Below are positions 1 through 6,237 of a DNA stretch of 17,175 bases, piece after piece. The notes below the pieces were generated by a model that saw only the letters and a program-made list of their open reading frames with translations, made no database searches and had not been told where the DNA came from. The DNA is from Anoxypelagibacter denitrificans (GTDB taxonomy: Bacteria; Pseudomonadota; Alphaproteobacteria; Pelagibacterales; Pelagibacteraceae): assembly GCA_017640265.1 (NCBI GenBank), contig JAGFVZ010000014.1:1-17175 (forward strand). Reading direction: 5' to 3'. Position numbers and translations under genes: made by a program. The number at the start of each line of letters is the position of its first letter. Positions within the stretch are counted from its first letter, which is position 1.

Positions 1-360
1 GAGGTGCCAGAAAATATAAATCTATTGGAAGATGATTTAATTTCATATGATAATAATAAAAAAGTTATTCAAAAGGCAATTTCGCATTTAAAGATATTAA
101 AAAGCAATGGGCAATACTCTCTGTTAGAATTAAATCCTATAACAGGTAGAAAGCATCAGTTAAGAAAACAGCTATATAATATTGGAAATCCTATCATAGG
201 TGATAACAAATATTTTGTTAAAAAACATATAAATAAAATTAGAAGTAAAAATTTAATGTTACATGCTCATAAAATTAAATTTATGATCAACAACGTTAAG
301 TATAATTTTAAGGCAAAATACAACGAAAAGTTTGAGGATTTTATTAAAAGAAAATTTTAA
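1..360 (+). CDS. RluA-family rRNA pseudouridine synthase, C-terminal fragment (5' end outside window)
   Basis: The reading frame is already open at base 1, so the GTG at 4 is probably an internal valine and the gene starts upstream. The visible 119 or so residues are the C-terminal part of the catalytic domain of the RluA/RluC/RluD family, which isomerises uridine to pseudouridine in 23S rRNA (some members in tRNA). The diagnostic segment is LELNPITGRKHQLRKQL followed by GNPIIGDNKY, matching the family pattern TGRxHQxRxHL...GxPIxGDxxY; LHAHKIKF near the end is also typical. The catalytic aspartate in the HRLD motif and any S4 domain lie outside the window, so the exact member cannot be assigned. 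The stop overlaps the convergent lipB stop by four bases. Confidence 0.85.
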   Translation, partial: EVPENINLLEDDLISYDNNKKVIQKAISHLKILKSNGQYSLLELNPITGRKHQLRKQLYNIGNPIIGDNKYFVKKHINKIRSKNLMLHAHKIKFMINNVKYNFKAKYNEKFEDFIKRKF

Positions 361-965
361 ATTCTATTTAAATATTTAAGGAATACATTTTTTAAACTTT
401 TGTTAACATTATCGGTTATATTTTTTCTTTCATTTTTAATTGATGTTATATTTCTATTATTTAAACCGCAGGGTGAAATTTTTTTATATTCTTTAAGATT
501 ATTTTTTATATTAATTGAACACCCGTGGTAAGCAATCCAATTCGTGACTCTTATACCAATGGCTGCAATTTTTTTACCTTTAACCCATATACCTATATTT
601 TTTTTATCTGGATATGATTTTATTTTATAAATACTTAAAAAACTAACAATGATATTTTCAATTTGCCTAACTAGATTTCTTATATCTTTTTTTCTTTTAT
701 TTAAATTAATTACAAAATAGATTATTTTTTGTCCTGGATTGTGAAGTGTAATTTTTCCTCCACGATTTGTTTTTATTATTTTTATAGATTTATCTAATAT
801 TTCTTCTTTTTTATATCTTATGCCTGCCGTATAAGTTGTGGGATGCTCTAAAAACCACACTAATTCACGCCCACCTTTCTTTACCTTTTTCACTCTTTTT
901 TTGAGAAAGTGCAAAGCTTTTTTATAGTTTACAGGCTTTTTGCTTGTTTTAAATTCTATGTCCAT
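357..965 (-). CDS. lipB: Octanoyl-[ACP]:protein octanoyltransferase LipB
   Basis: LipB moves the octanoyl group from acyl carrier protein to the lipoyl domains of 2-oxoacid dehydrogenases and GcvH in the cytoplasm; LipA then inserts sulfur. The 202-residue protein (family usually 200-230) shows the blocks in order: WFLEHPTTYTAG at 37-48, RGGKITLHNPGQ at 68-79, GIWVKGKKIAAIGIRV at 125-140, H147-G148 and SPCGL at 164-168. The catalytic pair is expected to be Lys132 and Cys166, and both are present. The usual HGPGQ reads HNPGQ. The protein is strongly lysine-rich, especially at residues 9-31, as is the neighbouring panC product. It is transcribed divergently from mgtE and has no close partner, so it is probably a single-gene unit. 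Confidence 0.95.
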   Translation of the reverse strand: MDIEFKTSKKPVNYKKALHFLKKRVKKVKKGGRELVWFLEHPTTYTAGIRYKKEEILDKSIKIIKTNRGGKITLHNPGQKIIYFVINLNKRKKDIRNLVRQIENIIVSFLSIYKIKSYPDKKNIGIWVKGKKIAAIGIRVTNWIAYHGCSINIKNNLKEYKKISPCGLNNRNITSIKNERKNITDNVNKSLKNVFLKYLNRI

Positions 966-975
966 TTTAAATTGA

Positions 976-1006
976 ATTTTATCATGAGATAAACTATTAG
1001 TCTCAA
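976..1006 (-). promoter_or_regulatory. Candidate lipB promoter
   Basis: On the minus strand TTGAGA (1001-1006) lies 19 bases before TAAAAT (976-981). Each differs from the sigma-70 consensus by one base, but the spacer is longer than the preferred 17, and AT-rich DNA produces such matches by chance. It lies in the 63-base divergent gap between lipB and mgtE. Confidence 0.3.
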
Positions 1007-1028
1007 AAAATAAAAGATCTGGTGAATT

Positions 1029-2408
1029 ATGAGCTTAGTAAAAACGATTGGAGAAAAGAAAGTAAATCTTGATTTTAATAAAGATTTTATCAATCTATTT
1101 AATGAAAAGATTAAATCCAAAGATGTTCAGTTCATTAATCAAACTCTGAAGGATCTTCATCCCTCTGATGTAGCCAATTTAATTGAAAATCTTCCAGCTG
1201 ATACAAGGGAAAAACTTATTGAAATAGAAGCTTTCAATATCGAGGCAGAAATTTTTATAGAAATTAATGAATCTATTCAAGCCGAAGTTCTTTTGCTTTT
1301 ATCGGTAGAGTCTATTGCAAAAATTTTACATAAGCTTGAATCAGATAATGCACTCCAAATTTTGGAAAAACTAGAAGAGAATAAGAAGAAAAAAGTTTTG
1401 GATAAATTGTTGCCTAAGGATCGATTTCTTCTAGAAGAAGGATTGAGTTATCCAGAAGACTCTGCAGCAAGAATAATGCAAAGAGAATTTACAGCTGTTC
1501 CCAGCAATTGGACTGTAGGTCAAACAATTGATTATTTGAGAGAAAATAAAGAATTACCGAAAGAATTTTTAGAAATTTTTATTATTGATAATGATTTTAA
1601 ACCAATAGGTACCGTTCCTTCATCGAGAGTTTTAAGAACTCCGAGAGATTCAAAAATGAATTCAATTATGAGAAAAGTTCCAGTTTTAATTTCAGCAAAC
1701 ATGGATAAAGAAGAAGTTGGTCACACGTTTGAAAATTATAATTTAGTTTCTGCCGGAGTAGTTAATAAAGATAATAAACTTGTAGGAATGATTACAGCAG
1801 ACGATGTTGTTACTGTTGTTCAAGAGGAGGCTGAAGAAGATGTTTTGAGATTAGCGGGAGTTGGAGATGAGGAAATCACAGATAGCGTTGCAATAAAAAC
1901 TAAAAGAAGATTTAATTGGTTGCTTCTAAATTTATTTACTGCGTTAATTGCCACTTGGGTAATAAGTAGATTTGGTGCCACAATAGAACAAATGGTGGCA
2001 TTAGCATTTTTAATGCCAATTGTAGCATCAATGGGAGGAAATGCTGGCATGCAAACACTTGCTGTTACCATAAGAGCGATCGCTAAAAAAGAACTTTCAT
2101 CGGGAAATTTTTTTACAGTTGTAACAAAAGAATTTATAATCGGCGTTCTTAACGGGATAATTTTTGCAATTATTACAGGAGTCATTGTGCAATTTTGGTT
2201 TAAAGAAATAAATTTATCAATTTTAATCGCAGTTTCTATGGTTTTAAATATGATTGTAGCAGGACTGTTTGGAATTTTGGTACCAGTTTCTTTAAAGAAA
2301 TTTAATATTGATCCCGCAATTGCCTCAAGTGTATTTGTGACAACAATTACAGACGTAATTGGATTTTTATCTTTTTTAGGAATTGGATCCTATTTTTTAT
2401 TTAATTAA
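1029..2408 (+). CDS. mgtE: Magnesium transporter MgtE
   Basis: MgtE is an inner-membrane Mg2+ channel whose cytosolic domains sense Mg2+ and close the pore. This 459-residue copy has the full architecture: an N-terminal superhelical domain (about 30-138), paired CBS domains (about 145-270, with SARIMQREFTAVP-like and VGMITADDV blocks), a linker helix, and five predicted membrane segments from about 297 to 458. The pore signature is PIVASMGGNAGMQTLAV at 330-346, and the conserved pore aspartate is Asp442 in TTITDVIGF. An Asn of the common GNxGNQ motif is Met here, a position that varies within the family. It is a stand-alone gene, divergent from lipB and convergent with panC (stops overlap by four bases). 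The leader before the ATG is too short for a known Mg2+ riboswitch, and the Shine-Dalgarno sequence is weak. Confidence 0.95.
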   Translation: MSLVKTIGEKKVNLDFNKDFINLFNEKIKSKDVQFINQTLKDLHPSDVANLIENLPADTREKLIEIEAFNIEAEIFIEINESIQAEVLLLLSVESIAKILHKLESDNALQILEKLEENKKKKVLDKLLPKDRFLLEEGLSYPEDSAARIMQREFTAVPSNWTVGQTIDYLRENKELPKEFLEIFIIDNDFKPIGTVPSSRVLRTPRDSKMNSIMRKVPVLISANMDKEEVGHTFENYNLVSAGVVNKDNKLVGMITADDVVTVVQEEAEEDVLRLAGVGDEEITDSVAIKTKRRFNWLLLNLFTALIATWVISRFGATIEQMVALAFLMPIVASMGGNAGMQTLAVTIRAIAKKELSSGNFFTVVTKEFIIGVLNGIIFAIITGVIVQFWFKEINLSILIAVSMVLNMIVAGLFGILVPVSLKKFNIDPAIASSVFVTTITDVIGFLSFLGIGSYFLFN

Positions 2409-3223
2409 AAATTATCAATTATTCTTACTTCTCCAATATAAAAAGCAAAAAATAAATTAAATTTTATTTTATTTTTTTTTGGTTTTTCGAGTGTTTTTAA
2501 ATCTATTAGCTCAACATAATCTACTTTTTTTACACCAAGGGCTGAAAGTTTATTTTTAATTTTTAAAAAATTTACATTCATCTTTTTATTTAAAATTAAA
2601 TATCTTTTGTAATATTTTAAATATTTTATGATTTTTACTAGGTTGTTTTTTTCTTGTTTTTTTAATTTTTTTAATCTGGAAGAATATGCAATAAAATTCT
2701 TATCACGCACCGTTTTACAAGATATTACCGTTGTTTTTATTTTATTTTTTTTAATGTGTTTTTTAATTAAAACAAGTTGTTGAAAGTCTTTATGACCCAA
2801 TAAAATTTTTTTAGGCTTTATTATTTCGAGAAATCTATTAACCACATCAATTACGCCACGAAAGTGACCCTTTCTATATTTACCACATAATTTTTTTGAA
2901 AATTTATCGAGTATTATTTTATTTTTTGTTTTAAATTTATATACATCTCTGTAGCTTGGCATGTAAACGTAATCTACTTTTAACTTTTTGAGGATTCTAA
3001 TATCGTTTTTGTAATTTTTTGGATAATTTTTGAAATCTTTTTTATTCTCAAACTGCTTTGGATTTAAAAATATACTTACGAGAGTCTTGTTTGATATTTT
3101 AATTGATTTTTTGATAAGAGCTTCGTGGCCTTTATGCAATCCTCCCAAAGTAGGAATGAAACCAATATTCTTGAAGCCTTTAATCTCTTTACATAATTTT
3201 TTTTTATTTTTAAAAAATTTCAT
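2405..3223 (-). CDS. panC: Pantoate--beta-alanine ligase (pantothenate synthetase) PanC
   Basis: PanC condenses pantoate and beta-alanine with ATP to give pantothenate, the vitamin B5 precursor of CoA. The 272-residue protein (family about 280) carries IPTLGGLHKGH at 23-33 with the nucleotide-binding HxGH (His30, His33), SIFLNPKQF at 50-58, KGHFRGVIDVVNR at 118-130, LLGHKDFQQL at 141-150 and the KMSKS-equivalent YSSRLKKL at 180-187. It departs from common sequence at several places: PTMGALH reads PTLGGLH, and GEKD reads GHKD. It is very lysine-rich, unlike the topA or gat products, but similar to lipB. No panB or panD lies beside it, so in this window it stands alone, divergent from galU. Family assignment is firm; full activity is inferred from the retained motifs. 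Confidence 0.9.
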   Translation of the reverse strand: MKFFKNKKKLCKEIKGFKNIGFIPTLGGLHKGHEALIKKSIKISNKTLVSIFLNPKQFENKKDFKNYPKNYKNDIRILKKLKVDYVYMPSYRDVYKFKTKNKIILDKFSKKLCGKYRKGHFRGVIDVVNRFLEIIKPKKILLGHKDFQQLVLIKKHIKKNKIKTTVISCKTVRDKNFIAYSSRLKKLKKQEKNNLVKIIKYLKYYKRYLILNKKMNVNFLKIKNKLSALGVKKVDYVELIDLKTLEKPKKNKIKFNLFFAFYIGEVRIIDNF

Positions 3224-3258
3224 TTGTAAAATATATATATAATTAGTAAAAGATCCTA
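3224..3258. promoter_or_regulatory. Divergent panC/galU intergenic region with a TATAAT box
   Basis: This 35-base gap separates the two divergent starts and is mostly alternating TA. It contains a perfect TATAAT at 3238-3243 on the plus strand, which would start galU mRNA only about 8-10 bases before its ATG. The minus strand offers TATATT-like boxes for panC. No convincing -35 element is visible for either, and any -35 would fall inside the opposing gene. Confidence 0.35.
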
Positions 3259-4077
3259 ATGGTCAGACAAGCAATTATTCCTTTGGCTGGATTAGGTACA
3301 AGATTATTGCCATTGTCAAGTGTGATTCCAAAGGAATTGCTGCCTATAAACGGCAAACCAAATTTAGAATATATAATGGATGAGTGTATTGATGCGGGGA
3401 TCAGACAATTTATTTTTGTAATTCCTAGAAAAAGGCAGAGTATAAAAAAATATTTTTTTAATGATAAATTTTATAAAAAAATTATAAAAAAGAAAAAAAA
3501 AGATTTACGTCTTCAGCAAGTATTTAAAAAAATTAAAAGATATCAAAAAATGATAAAATTCGTGTATCAAAACAAGCCGGACGGAACTGGTGATGCAGTA
3601 TTAAAATGTAAAAGATATTTAAAGGGTACACATTTTTTAATGTTATTGGCCGATGATTTAATTCTTAGGAGAAATTGTTCAAAAGAAATGATTGCTTTAC
3701 ATAAAAAAACAAAAGGATCAGTGATTGCCAGCAAGAAAGTAGAAAAAAAGACAGTATCTAGGTGGGGAATATTGGGATTTAAAAAGAAAAGTAAAAATTT
3801 CTTTTTGATAAACGAAGTTGTTGAAAAACCAAAATTAAGCGAGGCTCCGTCTAATTACGCTATTATTGGACGATACATTCTTCCCAAAAAAATATTATCA
3901 GTATTAAAGAATCAAAAAAGGGGAAAAGGAGGCGAAATACATATTACTGACGCAATTAAGTTTTTAGTTAAAAACAATGAAAAATTTTATGGGAATATAT
4001 TTAAAGGAAAATATATTGATTGTGGAACACTGGAAGGTTTTATTAAATCAAGCATTACTGTTTCAAAATATTTATAA
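3259..4077 (+). CDS. galU: UTP--glucose-1-phosphate uridylyltransferase GalU
   Basis: GalU makes UDP-glucose from UTP and glucose-1-phosphate in the cytosol, feeding glycan and lipopolysaccharide synthesis. The 272-residue protein (family about 290-300) opens with the nucleotide-binding block AIIPLAGLGTRLLPLSSVIP (5-24) and then PKELLPI. It continues with QNKPDGTGDAVL (104-115), ADDLIL (131-136, metal-binding Asp), VVEKPKLSEAPSNYAIIGRY (187-206; Lys190 of VEKP is the conserved substrate-contact lysine), GGEIHITDAI and YIDCGTLEG near the end. Its stop is 6 bases before ugd, whose enzyme uses UDP-glucose directly, so the two form a two-step operon. The sequence differs from the E. coli form at the usual TK after LP (SS here) and at GLGHAV (GTGDAV), which leaves small doubt about the exact sugar. 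Confidence 0.9.
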   Translation: MVRQAIIPLAGLGTRLLPLSSVIPKELLPINGKPNLEYIMDECIDAGIRQFIFVIPRKRQSIKKYFFNDKFYKKIIKKKKKDLRLQQVFKKIKRYQKMIKFVYQNKPDGTGDAVLKCKRYLKGTHFLMLLADDLILRRNCSKEMIALHKKTKGSVIASKKVEKKTVSRWGILGFKKKSKNFFLINEVVEKPKLSEAPSNYAIIGRYILPKKILSVLKNQKRGKGGEIHITDAIKFLVKNNEKFYGNIFKGKYIDCGTLEGFIKSSITVSKYL

Positions 4078-4083
4078 AATAAT

Positions 4084-5382
4084 ATGAAATTATGTATCAT
4101 AGGCACAGGATATGTTGGTCTGGTCACCGGAACTTGTTTTGCAGATCTTGGTAATAAAGTTTATTGTGTAGACAAGGATAAAGTAAAAATAAAAAAGTTA
4201 AGCAACTCTATTTCTCCTATTTACGAATCCGGTTTGGATGATTTAATCAGAAATAATCTCAAAGGAAAAAGATTAATTTTTACTGACAATTTCGAAAAAG
4301 CCGTTCAAGATTCTCAAATTATTTTTATTTGCGTAGGAACACCAACGAGAAAAAGATCGAACTTAGTAGATCTATCACAAGTGCTTCAGGTAGCTAGGGA
4401 AATGTCAAAATATATTAAGAGTTATAAGACTATTGTAATAAAGTCCACTGTACCCATAACAACGGGAAATCAAGTTGAGAAAATATTAAAAAAAAGAGTT
4501 AAAAAGAATTTGTTTGACGTTATATCGAATCCTGAATTTTTGAGAGAAGGTGAGGCTATAAGGGATTTTAGGTTTCCTGACAGAATAGTTGTTGGTTCTG
4601 ACAATAAAAAAGTTTTTAAAAAAATGAAATTTCTGTATGAACCGCTTATAAAAAAAGGAGCAAAGTTTTTTTGTACTTCAAGAAGAGGAGCAGAATTAAT
4701 TAAATATGCATCAAACGCTTTTTTGGCTACAAAAATCACATTTATTAATGAAATTGCAAATTTGTGTGAAAAAATAGGTGTAAATGTAGAGGATATTTCG
4801 GTTGGAATGGGTTCTGATGTTAGAATTGGAAGTAGATTTTTAAGAGCGGGACCAGCCTATGGAGGATCTTGCTTTCCAAAAGATACTAAAGGATTGGTTT
4901 CTATAGCGGATAAGTATAAAGTTGATTTATCTATTGTAAAGTCAGTTATAAAATCTAACCAAAAAAGAAAAATTTTACTAACAAAAAGAGTAAGCAAAAT
5001 ACTAAGTAATAAAATTAAAAATAAAAAGATTGCTATTTTAGGTGTAACCTTCAAAGCAAATACTGATGACATGAGAGAGTCATCAGGTCTTGTTCTGATA
5101 TCTTATTTGTTAAAAAAAGGTGCGCTGGTTAGTTATTATGATCCTTCTGGCCCAAAAAAAGAACTTAAAAAGAATAAAAATCTCAAATTTAAAGATAATT
5201 TTCTTGAAGCATGCAAAGGAGCAGATCTTGTTATCATTAATACAGAGTGGGATGAATTTAAATCAGTAGATTTTAAAAAGGCAGTTGGAAAAAATAATTT
5301 TAAAATTTACGATCTAAGAAACCTTTATAATCCCAATGAATTAAAGAAAAAAGGCATAAAATATTTTTCGGTTGGAAGATAA
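4084..5382 (+). CDS. ugd: UDP-glucose 6-dehydrogenase
   Basis: The enzyme oxidises UDP-glucose to UDP-glucuronate with two NAD+ in the cytosol, supplying acidic sugars for surface polysaccharide or glycolipid. All three domains of the 432-residue protein are present. The N-terminal Rossmann fold has GTGYVG at 7-12 and ends its first strand pair at Asp30. The central domain has SNPEFLREGEA (148-158), Lys207 and Asn211, and the catalytic loop GGSCFPKD with Cys263, Lys266 and Asp267. The C-terminal UDP-binding domain has LGVTFKANTDDMRES (319-333), with Lys324 and Arg331. No missing key residue was seen. It follows galU by 6 bases and ends 2 bases from the convergent ridA stop. A GDP-mannose dehydrogenase is the main alternative, but the galU partner and motif set favour Ugd. 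Confidence 0.93.
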   Translation: MKLCIIGTGYVGLVTGTCFADLGNKVYCVDKDKVKIKKLSNSISPIYESGLDDLIRNNLKGKRLIFTDNFEKAVQDSQIIFICVGTPTRKRSNLVDLSQVLQVAREMSKYIKSYKTIVIKSTVPITTGNQVEKILKKRVKKNLFDVISNPEFLREGEAIRDFRFPDRIVVGSDNKKVFKKMKFLYEPLIKKGAKFFCTSRRGAELIKYASNAFLATKITFINEIANLCEKIGVNVEDISVGMGSDVRIGSRFLRAGPAYGGSCFPKDTKGLVSIADKYKVDLSIVKSVIKSNQKRKILLTKRVSKILSNKIKNKKIAILGVTFKANTDDMRESSGLVLISYLLKKGALVSYYDPSGPKKELKKNKNLKFKDNFLEACKGADLVIINTEWDEFKSVDFKKAVGKNNFKIYDLRNLYNPNELKKKGIKYFSVGR

Positions 5383-5384
5383 AT

Positions 5385-5843
5385 TTATATTTCGAAGATC
5401 GCATCTACTTCTACTGGGACACCCAAAGGAAGAGAGTTTACACTCACAGCAGCACGGGTATGTTTACCAATTTCTTCAAAAACTTTTGAAATTAGATCAG
5501 AGGCACCATTGATGACCTTCGGTTGTTCTGTAAAATTGTCTATAGAATTTACGTAGCCTGTAATTTTTATACAGCCTTTTACTTTATCTAAATTTCCACC
5601 ACAAGCTTTTTTAAGTTGGGCCAACAAATTTAAAGCACAAAGTTTTGCAGCGTTTTGTGCTTCTTCTAAATTCAATTCTCTTCCAACTTTTCCTGTAATT
5701 AGCTTACCGTCACTTTTAAAAGGTACTTGACCTGAAATATATATTAAATTTCCAGAAATTTTGCTTGCCACATAGGAACCCACAGGGTTAGGTGGTTCTG
5801 GAAGTTGGATATTCATCTTTTTTAAATTATCTTCTACACTCAT
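5385..5843 (-). CDS. RidA/YjgF/YER057c/UK114 family protein (enamine/imine deaminase-like)
   Basis: RidA-family trimers hydrolyse reactive enamines and imines released by PLP enzymes such as threonine dehydratase; many subgroups have other or unknown substrates. The 152-residue protein is longer than E. coli RidA (128) by an N-terminal extension, a form common in Alphaproteobacteria. Visible blocks are GNLIYISGQVPF, a central CALNLLAQL helix, and the C-terminal TRAAVSVNSLPLGVPVEVDA. The substrate-carboxylate arginine is Arg130 and the conserved acidic residue of PVEVD is Glu145. It is the last gene of the leftward topA cluster, starting 7 bases after the small secreted-protein gene. The retained arginine fits deaminase activity, but the precise substrate is not shown. 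Confidence 0.88.
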   Translation of the reverse strand: MSVEDNLKKMNIQLPEPPNPVGSYVASKISGNLIYISGQVPFKSDGKLITGKVGRELNLEEAQNAAKLCALNLLAQLKKACGGNLDKVKGCIKITGYVNSIDNFTEQPKVINGASDLISKVFEEIGKHTRAAVSVNSLPLGVPVEVDAIFEI

Positions 5844-5850
5844 CTAAACT

Positions 5851-6237
5851 TTATTTTTTTTTCTTATTAAACTCCTTCATTTTATTTTGTCCTTTTTTTA
5901 AAAAATTAGACACTTTTTCACCTATACTTTTTGTTATGTATCTCGCTTTTTTGTCTATATTTTTTGTTGTGTTTTCTACTTTCTTTGCAATGTTTACAAC
6001 TCCTTTTTCAGTTTTTTTTACACCTTTTCCAATTTTTTTATGAGTTTTTTCTAACTTGTCTTCAATTATATTTATTTTTTTTTTTGAATTTTCTTTTATC
6101 GCCTGGAGTTTTAATTTGTTTAAGCAACTAGTTTTTTGACGATCATTTTCGATGTTATCACATTTATTTACTTTTACATCTGCAAAAGCAAAATTAGATA
6201 CAATGAGAAATATTGATATGTATATAATTAATTTCAT
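5851..6237 (-). CDS. Unrecognised small exported lysine-rich helical protein
   Basis: I do not recognise this 128-residue protein. Residues 1-19 form a signal peptide: Lys2, a hydrophobic stretch, then an Ala-Phe-Ala site, giving likely cleavage before Asp20. The mature start has two cysteines, Cys26 and Cys38, in a CDNIENDRQKTSCL arrangement that could form a disulfide in the periplasm. Residues from about 45 to the end are almost entirely Lys, Glu, Asn, Ile and Val with hydrophobic residues every 3-4 positions and no proline, suggesting a long basic amphipathic helix or coiled coil, ending in a KKKK tail. Its ATG overlaps the topA TGA (ATGA), and ridA follows 7 bases later, so it is probably translated from the topA transcript. 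The signal peptide and coupling argue that it is a real gene, not a shadow. Confidence 0.7.
   Translation of the reverse strand: MKLIIYISIFLIVSNFAFADVKVNKCDNIENDRQKTSCLNKLKLQAIKENSKKKINIIEDKLEKTHKKIGKGVKKTEKGVVNIAKKVENTTKNIDKKARYITKSIGEKVSNFLKKGQNKMKEFNKKKK

Noticed and set aside
330..341. MgtE pore motif GNAGMQ with Met in place of the second Asn, considered as an altered-selectivity transporter.
   Set aside because: The position is variable in proteobacterial MgtE proteins, and the pore aspartate Asp442 is retained. Coordinates here are protein residues.
987..1005. Imperfect inverted repeat GAGA...TCTC in the lipB/mgtE gap, considered as an operator or Mg2+ riboswitch stem.
   Set aside because: Only four clean pairs plus one wobble, with an interrupted inner part. 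The gap is too short for a known Mg2+ riboswitch.
1820..2185. Long reverse-strand reading frame inside mgtE.
   Set aside because: It is the antisense of conserved MgtE membrane segments and resembles no protein; the mgtE frame is fully explained by family motifs.
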